Notes: generated by a model not told the origin, from the letters alone. Shown: positions 1 to 11,171, counted from the stretch's first letter. The stretch: DNA of 64,000 bases from Mariannaea sp. PMI_226 (GCA_024336345.1 JANFOG010000002.1:3162001-3226000), one strand, 5' to 3'. Numbers and translations are program-made.

Positions 1-991
1 TCTATGCAATTGCAAATCGTGACATGGAGCACAGTGTGATGGAACTTTACGGTGGAGAGAGCGAGATAGCCGGCTGGTGGCGAATGGGGAAATTGACGAA
101 ACGAAGAGTGACGACAAGACTAGTCGGAGTCGACGGGTGGGGGATTACGGTGATTACTTTTGGTGTAGTACCTGTCCGATGCTACATGGAAGAAGGGAAG
201 GAAGGGGGGGCTGCCTCATGTGAAGAGAGAGAGAGCTCTTTGAGGATGCAGTCAACGCTACCCCTAGGTCAAGTCCACTTTACAGATGGCTCCCTCTTGT
301 ACTCTGGAGCATAGCTAGGTAGGTTAACTACATTAGCCATTGTATGGGACTTCTCTTCCCCCTTTCATTTGGGTAGGCTTCTTCCAGTGATGAAAATGTA
401 TGCCGGAGGTAAAAGAATCTTGTGATTGAGCTGATAAACCTAAATCAACGATAATTTCCAAGTTTTTTGTTGTTGAATTTGTGGTTGAATTTGTGGTTGG
501 TATGTGCGTGCGTCGTCCTGGAAGCAAAAAGATATGCACCGCTGCTCTCAACATCTCAATTGTCTGCAGCAACACTGACGGTGCCCACAGCTGAACGTCT
601 GGACCGCTCCATAGATCCCAATACCTAGCCAGTCAACCAGTCCAGTGCGCAAGGAGGAAGGTCCGTCGACCCCAGTGGGGCCTCTTGATTGAACAAAATG
701 GGGGTTCACAATTAACTCTCGGAATACGGGCTGGTTGCGGTACTTGAATTGTGGTGGCGGGTTGCCTGCAAGCGTAAGTACCCCCATTTTCCCCTCAGGG
801 TCTTGGCGCACCTGAGGTTGCACGTACAGTGCCTTAGTCGCCATGTCCCCCCTGCCTACCTAAGGTACCTAGACAAGGTCCCCGACGGAAACCCCTGTTG
901 TCAACCCTCAATTATCATGGATCGTTGGGCATGTCGCCCGATTGGATTGGATTCCCATGCGATGTCTGTCCTCACCTCTCTTTCCACTATT

Positions 992-1015
992 GCATGTTTG
1001 CATGTTTGCATGTTT
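992..1015. repeat. 8-nt tandem repeat, 3 copies
   Basis: Three direct copies of GCATGTTT in intergenic DNA. Confidence 0.85.
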
Positions 1016-2036
1016 CGGCCAACCTTGCGCACCGGCCTCCAGAGTAACGGGAAAAATCCTCGAAAGCATACTCGAACGTCTTTGATCGGCCCGCCGGACC
1101 ATGATACTTTTCGGCTCTTTGTTTGGTGGCCAAGGGCCGGAGGGCGGGGGGAGGAATTCCTGATTTGAGTGCTACTTGGGTAGGGTAGGTACTTCGGGAC
1201 GTCGGCAGCAAACCTATCGTACAGTGCATACGTAGTACTCTGCCGCGTCCTTCTTGTCGCAATGGTGGATGGCGCAGACGCTACTTCGTAATTTACCTAT
1301 ACCGCCTATTAATCGGTGTGTAGTGAATTATTAGTGGCCGGATTGCTCCGTGCGGGAGTGCTGATGATGCTATTGTTGGCTTTCGTCTGAATCTGCGCAT
1401 GCATCTGCGTCTGAATCTGGCGTCTGCGTCTGTGTACTTTACCAAAGCGATACTTGTCTCACCAAACGGAACAAAGCGCCGGAATGGCCCAATACAGTAC
1501 TCCATCACTGCGTTCCTCGCAATGAATGAGTGATAGTGATCACCACTTCAATACTTTACTCAAAACACTTCCAACTCCGTTCACTTTGCACTACGTATCT
1601 GACACAGTATGTACGTCTGTCCTAGCTAGGCCCCTGGTCGTTCTTCGCCATCCTGACACACTACGCTGGTGTCACGAGCCGGCCAGCCAACAAGCCTGGC
1701 GTCCAAAGGAACGCTCAGCCTCTCCAACGGCAACGTAAATTGATTACATGGCCCTATTTCTAAACCGTAATACCGGCACCACCCATCGCCCGCAGTCGGG
1801 GGGACTTAATGGTCGCACACAGTACTGTAGACTACCTTATTGGACTCGACGACAAATGCTTGTGCGCACAGCAGCTTCTAGTCGATACTGAGAGTGACGA
1901 AATTCGTCCTATTCCACCAGGCTATCATATACTGTATTGTGCTGTGCACTACCTGAGGCACCTACCTCACTTGGAACGGAGCAATTAGAGGCATGTACCT
2001 AATTGATTTAGGCCTTTCTGTCCCGTATTAGGCGTC

Positions 2037-2082
2037 TTACTGAGTACTACTGAGTGCTACTGGGTGCTACTGGGTGCTACTG
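2037..2082. repeat. 10-nt tandem repeat, about 4.5 copies
   Basis: Successive near-identical 10-nt units of the form TGGGTGCTAC, with the first copies diverged (TGAGTACTAC, TGAGTGCTAC). The block sits in gene-free DNA upstream of the first gene. Confidence 0.85.
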
Positions 2083-2902
2083 CAAAGGACAGTACGCGGC
2101 GACGTAAGACTATGTAATTACTCGAGACTAGCGGCCGCCGCACTCTGGGCTGTGAAACGACCTCGCCCCTGGATCCCAATCTCCCCACACGAACTGAACT
2201 TTCTTCACTCCCCTTCTTCTCAAATCAAGCCTCTGACGATGTTCCCGTCATTAACTAGGCAACTTGCGCTTCACACCATCTTCGTAGGACGTAGTAACGT
2301 TAGCATGCAGCGACATTTCGTCACCCCTGCCTTCCGCCCAGGCTGAGATATCATTCCCCTTCATCATTCTCGTACTTCGTACCCGGCTACCTCACCTCTT
2401 TCTTCTTCTCCATTCAGACACCCGTCCATACATACATGCATACATACATAGTCGCTTCATATCCTCCCCATTCCAATCAACCAACAGTCCTGCATCCGTC
2501 TCGGTTTAGTGTGCCTGCTTGTCGGTTACGTACCACCAACTGCAGCTGCGCAACCCACTCATTTACAGGGCCCCATAAGCGCCGCTCCCACTCCTCCTGC
2601 CCCCCGGGGCCCCTCGCCCACAAGCTGAATCGCTTGCTGCATCGTCCTATCTCCTTCTCTAGACCGACTCCCCTTTCCTTTCCTTCTCTCATGGGTCTGT
2701 GAACTACCCATTAAATCATCTTTAGTTTCCTTTCTCTTTTCATTCCTTTTATTTTATTTTTTCCCTTTTGTTTTTTCCATTTTCCTCGTTCCATTGTCCA
2801 ATTCAATTTCATTTGTAGAATCGGCTTGGCTTCAATCGTCCTCTCCCCCCCAGTCCTCTTCCTCCATGTCGAGGGTCGTCTGGTAGACGGCCGCGACAAA
2901 CC

Positions 2903-4117
2903 ATGTCTTTCCCCGTCGCCTTTCGGTCAGCGGTCTTCTACATAGTGGCCTGCACACCATGTGCCAAGGTTCGCCACCGACACAAGGCCCGCGAACAGGC
3001 GAAGAAGGAGCGCCAGGAAAAGGCCAGAATCGAAAATGAGCAGCCCGATCTCTACCAGCACCCGTCGCCATTTAACACGAACCCTTACTGGCAGGAGGAA
3101 ATCACCATGGGACCGAGCCTCCCAAAGAAGTCAGCCAGCAAGAATTCGAGCCAGCGCGGCCTCACAAGCTCCGGTGGTGACAGCAGCGCCCTCAGCGTCT
3201 CCGAACGTACCAACCCAGCCGAAAGCCACCTCCAAATTGCGCCAAGTACAACGATCACGAGCGACGATGACGCCCTATCAGATGATTGGAATCGACGGAA
3301 AGGATACCAACGCGAGGACGAGGAGCTCTGGGGGCAATGGCCAGGCCAAAAGTTTGTAGATGCCATCTCGAAGGCTCGCGACTCCGCAGGCCGTCTAATC
3401 GAGTCAACGCTGGGAATAGACAAGGAGGTCACGGATCAGGATCGAAAAGACTTCTATTTTACCCCCAAGAACCCTCCCATCAACGACTACCACCCCCCCG
3501 TCGTCAGCAGCAAAGCACCAGGCAAAGATGCCCATCGATGGATGTTACAGCCTCCACCACCGGCCAAGATCATGGAAGGCAAGGTACCTGTTAGCCGGGC
3601 AGGAAGCTCCGGTAGCAAGTCGAGTGGTAGAACATTGGTAGCCGAGGACGTTCATCTAAGTCGAATGGTGCAGGAGAAGCTCGTCATGGAGAAGTTGAAA
3701 AAGGAGTCCAATGACCCAACGGAAACGGAGCTGATTGAGTCGCTATTCGCCACGCGGACGAATCGGTCGCTGAGCATACACCGAACCCGCAGCTTATCCT
3801 TCGACACGTCAGATGATTCCACAGAAAACCCATTTGACAAGAGACGGAACAGAATACGACCGGTCGTCGCGCCACCAGGAGCCGAATCGTCGGACGACGA
3901 GGACTCCGATCGACCAGTGCCCTTTTCACAAAGTGTCACGAATATAAGCCCGCGAACGAGCGCGACACACGCTGCGCAACGGCCCAATTTGGAGACAATC
4001 ATGAGCACGAGGTCTCTGGAAAGCAGAACAAAGTCGACATCGAGGGCGAAGCGGAAATCTATACGGGCAAAGAGACTGTCTGGAGCCGCCTCTCCTGTTG
4101 GCGATGATACCGACTGA
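2903..4117 (+). CDS. conserved fungal protein with N-terminal hydrophobic segment and CxxC
   Basis: Single uninterrupted frame of 404 aa. The first 20 residues combine a short hydrophobic stretch with C17-x-x-C20, followed by a basic, coiled-coil-like stretch (residues about 23-45) and then a YQHPSPFNTNPYW segment. The middle contains QDRKDFYFTPKNPP and the rest is low-complexity, rich in Ser, Arg and acidic residues, ending in basic clusters that could act as nuclear or membrane-surface signals. I recall similar proteins in other Pezizomycotina, usually annotated only as hypothetical or signal-peptide-containing, so no function is assigned. The start is the first ATG after a CT-rich leader and keeps the conserved-looking N-terminus. 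The next gene lies convergently 0.8 kb downstream. Confidence 0.85.
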   Translation: MSFPVAFRSAVFYIVACTPCAKVRHRHKAREQAKKERQEKARIENEQPDLYQHPSPFNTNPYWQEEITMGPSLPKKSASKNSSQRGLTSSGGDSSALSVSERTNPAESHLQIAPSTTITSDDDALSDDWNRRKGYQREDEELWGQWPGQKFVDAISKARDSAGRLIESTLGIDKEVTDQDRKDFYFTPKNPPINDYHPPVVSSKAPGKDAHRWMLQPPPPAKIMEGKVPVSRAGSSGSKSSGRTLVAEDVHLSRMVQEKLVMEKLKKESNDPTETELIESLFATRTNRSLSIHRTRSLSFDTSDDSTENPFDKRRNRIRPVVAPPGAESSDDEDSDRPVPFSQSVTNISPRTSATHAAQRPNLETIMSTRSLESRTKSTSRAKRKSIRAKRLSGAASPVGDDTD

Positions 4118-4956
4118 ACCTCTCCACAAGCTTTGGCATATACCATGGTGTAGATATTAAATCCCCACACACGCACTCATATACACACTCATACTACCCA
4201 CCATCGCCATCCACGCCACCTCTTACTCGACACGGCTTCTTGCCTTCCCCACTTCAATCTCACAATGCGCGATCGTCGATTAACGTCATAGTCGTTTTAC
4301 CATGGTTGCATGGACTCGTGCTAAAGCTATTCGCATTGTCTCGCACTCCTATCCTACAAAATCTTCTGTTTCCTTTCCTTTCTTTTCTTTTGTTTTGTGT
4401 TTTGTTGGGGTCTCAGTGATTGTCAATAAGCATCGTCATCATATGGGAAAGGTTCCAAGGGTTGGACTTTTAGGTTGCATAGCAATTTGGCGCTGGCGCT
4501 GGAGTTCTTGTTTCTCGTCAATTGGTCTTCTTTTACGTATTTCTACTTCTTTCTCGGCTTTGTGGTAGCCTTCATTTACATTATGAGCGAAGACGGCCAA
4601 TAAACAACACAAGGGCCTAAGCAGGCGGGAGTAACCAGAAAAAGGGTCTCTTTTTGGTATCTGCTGTTAACTACAGAAGACATGCTTTGCAGTCTGATTG
4701 CTGGTAAAAACCACAGGGGAATAAAAAATTCAACATATTTTACGTAAAAACCGTTTTCGTCAGGACTATCGTGATTGAGCTTCTTTTCTCCATTATTCAC
4801 TTCCCTTGACTTGCGTACTTGCAGCATCACCTTTGCTAGACGTCTGATTACACCTCGGGGTATCATGTAGGTGACACATTTTCATTTTGTTCCCAGCCTG
4901 CTAAAACAAAAGAAAGAAAGAAACGAAACGCCAGCCTTTGCAACCAGTCTGTTCCC
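4118..4956. other. intergenic region between convergent genes
   Basis: This is the shared 3' flank of the 404-aa gene and the minus-strand coiled-coil gene. It has T-rich and A-rich patches likely to be 3' UTR and polyadenylation sequence. No gene or repeat of note is visible. Confidence 0.5.
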
Positions 4957-5598
4957 TTATAAGTGCATCCCCCCATCACTACCATCTTCCGTCTCAAGGT
5001 TTCGCAATCGCTCCTCAATAGCTCGCCGCAATCGCTCATCATCGGCACGTCGCAGTTCTTCTTCCCTTGAGTTTTGGGCATCCGACTGCCCGGGGCGCTG
5101 ATCCATGTGCACCTCTCCATTGCGAATCGTGCCAGTCTGGAAAGTCCCGTCCGTCCACGGGTTCCGGTTGTCGCTCTGCGGCTCACTCGCTGGGGCGGCG
5201 GGCTCACCGTTGACCCCGGCTAGTTCATCTTCTGTTTTCGACTGGACCTCATCGCGGGTCTGGAACTCGTCCCAGCTGAGGCCGCGCTCCTCGACTTCCA
5301 CACGGATGATGGCTATGCGCTCAGCCATTCGCTCGATGACAACCTCATTTTCCTTGATAGCGTCAATGCAGTCTTGGTCGGGGGCACCGGAGGAGGCGGC
5401 GTCGGGGTTGGACTCTGACAGAGCCGTCGCAGAACCTTCGGCGAAGGGCTTGAGCTGGTCGTTGGAGTACTGTAGATGCGCAATGGAGTTTCGGATTTCG
5501 AGGACCTTGAGATGGAGCATGGCAATGGAGAGGTCCTTGAGGGCGGCGGCGAAGCGGGCAGGAGATATGGGACGGGTGTCTGCGGAAGAGGAAGACAT
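4957..5598 (-). CDS. conserved fungal coiled-coil protein
   Basis: 213 aa, intronless. The frame stays open upstream to 5925, but I start at the ATG at 5598 because the protein there begins MSSSSADTRPISPARFAAAL, a typical start, while the upstream translation is low-quality leader. Residues about 10-35 form an amphipathic helix (SPARFAAALKDLSIAMLHLK). The middle has helical segments such as DCIDAIKENEVVIERMAERI followed by EERGLSWDEF, and the C-terminus is a charged predicted coiled coil rich in E and R. I recognise the pattern as conserved in filamentous ascomycetes but cannot name a function. It is divergent from the rhomboid gene with 540 bp between starts. Confidence 0.8.
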   Translation of the reverse strand: MSSSSADTRPISPARFAAALKDLSIAMLHLKVLEIRNSIAHLQYSNDQLKPFAEGSATALSESNPDAASSGAPDQDCIDAIKENEVVIERMAERIAIIRVEVEERGLSWDEFQTRDEVQSKTEDELAGVNGEPAAPASEPQSDNRNPWTDGTFQTGTIRNGEVHMDQRPGQSDAQNSREEELRRADDERLRRAIEERLRNLETEDGSDGGMHL

Positions 5599-6138
5599 GA
5601 TGGGCTGGTTTGAGTTTGGAGGAGCTCCCCTCAATATGTGTTGTTCGATGTGGTATTGAAGAGATGAGGGAGTAGAAGAAAAAGAGAGTAGACTGCTGTT
5701 ACTGTCGCAGATGTTTTGTGTAGAAACTGGATTGACGATGGTTGTTTGGAGATGATGTTCGAAGCATCGCGGGGCACAATTGAGGGAGGGGAACAGGTTA
5801 AGCCAAACGGTCTTTGGTGGGGTTTGCAGGCTTCCGCTCATGGCGCGTTCCTTTATTCCAAAGCTTCCACAGTCATGGTCCAGGCACACACAAATCATCA
5901 TTGGAGGTAGAGGTACGTACCTCAACGCTCCCCCCTTCCCCCCGGCTCTCCCTCCCCCGGCGCCGGCGTGCTATAGGTTAATGGCGGCCAAATGGTCAAA
6001 ATTGATTCATGCGTTGAAATCAACTCCCATCATAGTATCCCCCCCTCACCCCACAACAATTCACCTCGCGTTCCCTTTTCTTGGCCTCGTTGCCCTCGTG
6101 GCTCGACTGAGCGCTTGTTGCGCACCTGTTCAATTGCC
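5599..6138. promoter_or_regulatory. probable bidirectional promoter (coiled-coil protein / rhomboid)
   Basis: 540 bp separate two divergent start codons. The interval includes a C-rich block at about 5930-5970. No other gene is visible, so both promoters must lie here; individual binding sites cannot be assigned by eye. Confidence 0.5.
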
Positions 6139-7818
6139 ATGAGTCTCTTCGCGTGCCCCAATTCGTCTCGCCTCTGGCTCCGGACTGCCCTCCGTTGTGG
6201 CGTGAGTTCGCCAGCGGCGACGAAAAGCTGCACTACACAACCGTTCTCGATCGCGCGATGGCTCTCTGGCTGTGCGCCTAACCCTCGCCTGGCTCTCTCA
6301 TCAACGTCGCTATCTAGGTGTCGAAACAATACCTTCGCTCCCGGCTATCCCTCCGTAACCCGACGCACTATCTTCTCCGACAAGACGGTTCGCAATTATG
6401 AGGACCTCCCCAAAGATTACCGCGACCAGGTCGGCCTCACATTTCGAAGTCTAGATCTGACCGACTCTGAAGTACTCCAGGTATTTGGCAAGGGCATCAA
6501 TGCCAAGCGGGCAAACCACCTGCTCCGGATCCTCCACGGGCGCCGAGTTGCCGGTACTCTGAACGACCCCGCCTTTGCCGTCCATACTGCGCAGTTCACC
6601 AAGGACCAGATCGCCAAAGCACTGATTTACCTACGAAAGTCTATCCCGGTCGATGAAGTCCTCAATGCTGGCCTTCGGGCAGAGGATGAACTGGCGCAGA
6701 TGGAGCTGGAGATGGAAACCGCAGCCACCGCCGACATTTCAAAGAATACCAAGGACGAGACCCCTCCTCCCAGCACCTACAAGCCCGATCCTGTCTACGG
6801 CCACAGCGCTTTTGATGAAATCCGGTCACGCAACATTGCCAAGCGAAAAGTCAGGGAATTGAAAGAAGAAGAGGAACGTAAAGCCGCTGAGGCTCGCGGA
6901 GAGGCTGTTGCCGGCCCGCTTGCCGAAGCCCGCCCTCAAGAGCGACAGATTCAGAACCCCAAGATCCAGGAGTACTACAAGCAAGGGCAGTCCGATCTGA
7001 AGGCTCCCCCAGAGCTCAAGACTTGGGAGCGGATCCTGCCGTCTGTCACCTTCGTTGCCCTCGTCATTGGCTTGCTCGGCTCTGTTGCCATGGTCTATCA
7101 GGAGCCCGAAGCGAGGTACAGAGTCTTCCCTGATATTTCGACCGCGCATGCTACCGTGGGCGCCATCATTGCCATAAACGCGCTCGCCTATTTCGCTTGG
7201 CATGTCCCTCCCATGTGGAAATTCATGAACCGCTACATGCTCTTCTGCGTTGCCACGGTGAAGCCCATCAGCTTGTTCACCGCTCCGTTCTCGCATCAGA
7301 AGCTCAGTCATTTTCTCATGAACATGGTACCGTTCTGGTTCCTCGGCTCCCAACTGCACGAGGAGATTGGCCGTGCCAACTTCGTCGCCCTCTATCTTGG
7401 CTGCGGCGCTCTGGGCTTTGCTGGCAGCTTGGTCACTTACACCTTACGCGGCTGGCTGGAACTTACCTCGCTGGGTGCATCTGGCGCAGTTTTGGGCTTG
7501 TGCTCGGCGTACTTCTGGGAACACCGCACCGACGGCTTCAAGCTATTCGGCTTGCCGCAAGACGGTGTGCACGGTATTGTGTTTCTGGCACTGCTTTTTG
7601 TGCCGCAGCTTGCCGCTTTTGGCAAGACTGTAAAGTTCAAGATTGACATTGCATCGCACTTGACTGGCATGGCCGCCGGTATCCTGGGCATTATGTACAT
7701 CAACAGGGACAAGCCGGAGAGGCAGAAGAATATCATTGAGGTCACACCTGCCAATGCGAGAGATAAGACACCACTGATGACGGATATTGGCATGATAGAG
7801 GACAATGAATCCAAGTAG
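6139..7818 (+). CDS. mitochondrial-type rhomboid intramembrane serine protease
   Basis: 559 aa, intronless. The frame is open from 5992, but the ATG at 6139 gives an Arg/Ser-rich, acid-poor N-terminus typical of a mitochondrial presequence. Catalytic signatures are present: GASG with Ser448 as candidate nucleophile and His507 in a later membrane segment (ASHLTGMAAG). Several hydrophobic segments lie between about 295 and 520. Rhomboids of this kind (Pcp1/Rbd1 in yeast, PARL in animals) cleave inner-membrane proteins within the bilayer. Residues about 85-200 form an extra soluble region (EDLPKDYRDQVGLTFRSLDL and on) followed by a charged linker, making it much longer than the roughly 350-aa yeast Pcp1. 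Mitochondrial location is inferred from the presequence; the protease assignment is firm. Confidence 0.92.
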   Translation: MSLFACPNSSRLWLRTALRCGVSSPAATKSCTTQPFSIARWLSGCAPNPRLALSSTSLSRCRNNTFAPGYPSVTRRTIFSDKTVRNYEDLPKDYRDQVGLTFRSLDLTDSEVLQVFGKGINAKRANHLLRILHGRRVAGTLNDPAFAVHTAQFTKDQIAKALIYLRKSIPVDEVLNAGLRAEDELAQMELEMETAATADISKNTKDETPPPSTYKPDPVYGHSAFDEIRSRNIAKRKVRELKEEEERKAAEARGEAVAGPLAEARPQERQIQNPKIQEYYKQGQSDLKAPPELKTWERILPSVTFVALVIGLLGSVAMVYQEPEARYRVFPDISTAHATVGAIIAINALAYFAWHVPPMWKFMNRYMLFCVATVKPISLFTAPFSHQKLSHFLMNMVPFWFLGSQLHEEIGRANFVALYLGCGALGFAGSLVTYTLRGWLELTSLGASGAVLGLCSAYFWEHRTDGFKLFGLPQDGVHGIVFLALLFVPQLAAFGKTVKFKIDIASHLTGMAAGILGIMYINRDKPERQKNIIEVTPANARDKTPLMTDIGMIEDNESK

Positions 7819-9782
7819 AACATTATGCCCTTGTTGGAGAGGCAAAAAAAATGTGTATGATATTATGCGATTTGACATACCCAAAGAACTAGTGTACATT
7901 TTACAAACATTTTCTGAATAAAGTACTCCTCTAGATTATTATTTCCCCCTTTTTCTCCGTTTGCTTCTCATCCCCAGCGTGCAGCTGGATGTTGTGTGTT
8001 TTTTTTTTTTTTTTTTTTTTTTTTTCTGGACGAAGGCACTTATTAGGAACCAATCTTTACCAGGACGCGGCTCTGGTAGCGCGCGGCTCTTGTGTGAGAC
8101 AGGGAGTGGATCCTGCGGGAGATCCCTGCGTACATATTGTGGGGGTGTCTAGGGCAAATGGCCGCTGGGCCACAGCCAAGCGGGGCGCACGTTTCCCAGC
8201 AACCGTGGGAAATTATGGAGATATCATGGGTTTGGAATGGGGAAGTGTATGCACTTAGCGAGGTGATCTGGACATTTGTTTACTGGAACGCACCCAAGAG
8301 ACACGTGAAGGAAGGTATGGTATCGATGATGAAGCGGTGGGTGGCACTGGAGTTTGATCTGGAGGTCTGAGTTCGTTTGCGCTGCCCAAAGTTTCTAGAT
8401 GCTGTTTACATGGCGGTAGGTCACAAGGTTGCCCCCGCATGTTCACTGGGCACAGCAGTGTGCGGCTTTGCACGACACCAACCCGTTTAGTTTAGGAAGG
8501 CGTTCAATGACTTTGGAAATATGAACCAGGGAGCTCCCACCATCTGTGAATGAATAATTCCCATTGTTTCGTCTTCTAGGAGGGAGGAGGGGGCACGCAC
8601 GAACACGCATGAGCTGGGATTATACGGTGTGCTCAGTTCTCCTCTGCCGTTCGAAAATTTCTCTGGCAGAGTGCCGCGCCATCTGATTTCTTATAATACG
8701 ATCCCTCATCTAGCTATAAAGGTTTAGCCACTCTTAAAATAACATAACATATTGCTCTTTGCTTCTCTGGTATCTAGAGAATCAGAGTGCAGAGCTTCGG
8801 CTTGATGCTTGTGAACATATAAACCCTTAGAAGCATATCTTGTTAAACAACATAACCGAGTTGGATGTGAAGTGGGCTAGGTACACCAATCCTTGGCGAA
8901 CAGGGTCTTCAGATTGATTGGGTGACGATCTTCACACCCAATCAAAACAAATCGCAAAGGGTGAGGACCTCTCATTTTGAAGCGGATGCAACATTCCTTT
9001 ATCGTTCCTATCTTGGGGATACTTGGTGACTAGCCGTTGAGATTTGCAGATTTTGGTGCCTACTTTGCCTTGTGCCACAAGCATGAATCCATGGCTATGG
9101 GCTCCCTTAGCTTTGCGCACATGCACCTGCAAGGGGCGGACTCTATGCATTGGCTCTTGTTGTCACTCATCATTTCATACGGCACAACTCGGAACGAATC
9201 AAAATAAAAAAATAAAAAATTGGGGTCCTGCAAAGGCATATTTGGCGTTCTGACTCAAGAACTCTCAGGATTTAGTTTGTGCGATTCAATTAGCGCATGA
9301 ATAATGAACGTGCTGGCACTGGCGTGTCAGTTGTCTATAGCACGCGAGTGGGGGAGAGTTTAACAGTGACAAATAACGAAGGATATCTGACAGCTTTGGC
9401 GAGAGAAATATCAACATTTTCTGGTGATCTGATATGTTCTGTTCACCAACTGAGATTATTGGCTCTCCTTGAATCCGTCACGCAACAGCAAGAGCGAATG
9501 TAGAGGTTTCATGGTGGTTGACTCAAAGCATGGGGGATGAAGCAGAGGAGAGGAGTCGTAGCAGCGGGGACCCACCAAACTGGGGGAGAGGAAGTGCTAT
9601 TTCTCAGGGGCTTGATGAGGGCGTTTGGCTTTGAACTGAGTGCACCAGCACCAGTAATTACCAGTAATCTGTAGTATGTACCAGTTATCTGGACTGGTCC
9701 ACAATAACAAAAACAATGGAACATAACATAAGGAGTTGGGTAGGCACTGTAGTGACGGAGTAATAATTAATTACCTAGACTA
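7819..9782. other. intergenic region left of the transposon
   Basis: No supportable gene. It contains a 27-nt poly-T run at 7999-8025 shortly after the rhomboid gene and AT-richer sequence around 8690-8780. Open frames are short and lack recognisable motifs. Confidence 0.5.
7999..8025. repeat. poly-T tract, 27 nt
   Basis: Uninterrupted run of 27 T on the plus strand, about 180 bp downstream of the rhomboid stop codon. Confidence 0.9.
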
Positions 9783-11169
9783 CAGTCAGCGGCCAAAAGT
9801 CTGAGTCCACCCCACATATTTCCCATCAACCCGCCTACATATGCCTGGCTTCAAAGTCAAATAATTCAATTGAATAAAGGTCAAATAAATTATTCTGTAT
9901 ATGAAAATGATGCCCTGCTTCCGCTCTTCAATATCGTGTATACCAACCCTTGGCGCGAATAACCGCCTTCAATCGGCGAGGGAGTGATTCGATGAGGCTT
10001 CGAATAGTAGCCTGGTCAACTGCTGCCCATGCCACCTCAACGCATCGCATCATTTCTGCTCGATCCGCCTCATTATCTTTCAATTTTGTTAAATGAGGGA
10101 AGCGCTTTCGAATGATGCGCTTTATAATATGCCAAACGTGTTCTATGGGGTTGAGATCTGGAGAGTATGGAGGCCAATCTAGTAGCTCCACTCATTGGTG
10201 ATGAACCAGTTTATTGTTAACCTGGCGGTATGAATTCTTGCGTTATCTTGCTGAAATCTTCGGGTACTATTATAATGAGGTAGAAGATGATCCTCTAGAG
10301 TTTTCAGATAGCTCTGAGCTGAAACGCCGTTACGAGCGCTGGTATTGTCGCGTTCCATCATCGTTATGGATGACCGTCCTGTTTTCCAAATTGACGCCCA
10401 ATACATCTGAGAAATCGCATCTTTAATATGTGCCTTCTTATTCACAAGATCCTTATTATACTTTTCATGCGATAGTCGCCAAAGCATAACGTTGGGGTTG
10501 TCAGATTTATTGCTAATTCGTGTCTCATCGGAGAACACCACCTAAAGTTGTTATTACCCAAAATCACCCTCCATTTTCAAAATGACATACCTCCAGCAAT
10601 TCGTGGACTTCTGGTAATCAAGCAGAACACCAATCAAGCCGAATTCTTGCTATTTTCTTATCAAGTTTCGGTCTGTCTAAAGCTTTCTATTTGCGCTTCC
10701 AATAGCGGTGTAAGACGCGACGTAATGTTCGCTCAGAGACGCGACCCTGTGTCTCTTCGATTAGTGCTTTATATGAGATCTCGCGATTTTTTTTGGTAAT
10801 TCGTATTATATACCGCTCTTCTTCCTTTGTAAGTTTCATAGGCCGACCGCTGCGAGGCTTATTATTTACTGTCTTTTCGTCAAGCCAGCGTTTTTTGATC
10901 TTGGCGACAGCAGAATGTGTGGTGTTAAACTCTCGGGCGACAGCCCTCAGGCTGTTACCGCCATGTAACATTGCCAACATAGCTCCTTTTGCCTCAGGAG
11001 AAAATTGACAGCCTTTGCCACGATTTCCGGATATTTCGGTACCAAATTTGCGTGCAGAAGACATTTTGTTGACAAGTTATGGAAGAAAATGAAAGGGAGG
11101 GGGGTCGAGGGAGAAATCGCGGTTTGACGCGGTCGCGTCGGGTGGACTCAAACTTTTGGCCGCTAACTG
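9783..11169 (-). mobile_element. Tc1/mariner DNA transposon, degenerate
   Basis: A 1,387-bp element bounded by 30-bp terminal inverted repeats at 9783-9812 and 11140-11169. The arms match except at two positions, both C versus T. A TA dinucleotide flanks each end (9781-9782 and 11170-11171), the target duplication of the Tc1/mariner superfamily. The interior encodes a transposase on the minus strand with an N-terminal helix-turn-helix region and DDE catalytic motifs. The reading frame is broken, so the copy is presumably not autonomous. The ends are clear, which makes this the best-defined mobile element in the window. Confidence 0.95.
9928..11064 (-). pseudogene. Tc1/mariner transposase, disrupted
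   Basis: The first segment (11064-10687) is a DNA-binding region with an HTH (SLRAVAREFNTTHSAVAKIK) and a GRPMKLT hinge typical of Tc1-like transposases. It stops at an in-frame TAG (10687-10689). The same frame continues through a TGA (10618-10620) to a probable 49-nt intron (10542-10590, GTATGT to TTTAG). The catalytic part resumes with FSDETR (first Asp) and QQDNARIH (second Asp), then shifts frame near 10190 into LDWPPYSPDLNPIEH (third acidic residue) and ends at 9928. Both nonsense codons could come from C-to-T changes (CAG to TAG, CGA to TGA). No functional transposase can be read. Confidence 0.9.
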
Positions 11170-11171
11170 TA

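Larger units (their letters stand above)
1..2902. other. gene-free left flank and CT-rich leader of the first gene
   Basis: I see no supportable gene here. The open frames are short and have no recognisable motifs. The stretch holds small tandem repeats (an 8-nt unit at 992-1015, an imperfect TCTG-rich run at 1386-1434, a 10-nt unit at 2037-2082) and a CCTACCTAAGGTACCTAG word at 855-872. From about 2350 to 2900 the plus strand becomes strongly pyrimidine-rich, which is common in promoters and 5' leaders of filamentous fungi and fits the gene starting at 2903. Confidence 0.6.

Noticed and set aside
3652..4176. 174-codon minus-strand frame
   Set aside because: Antisense shadow of the 404-aa gene, rich in Ser/Leu/Arg as expected from the opposite strand.
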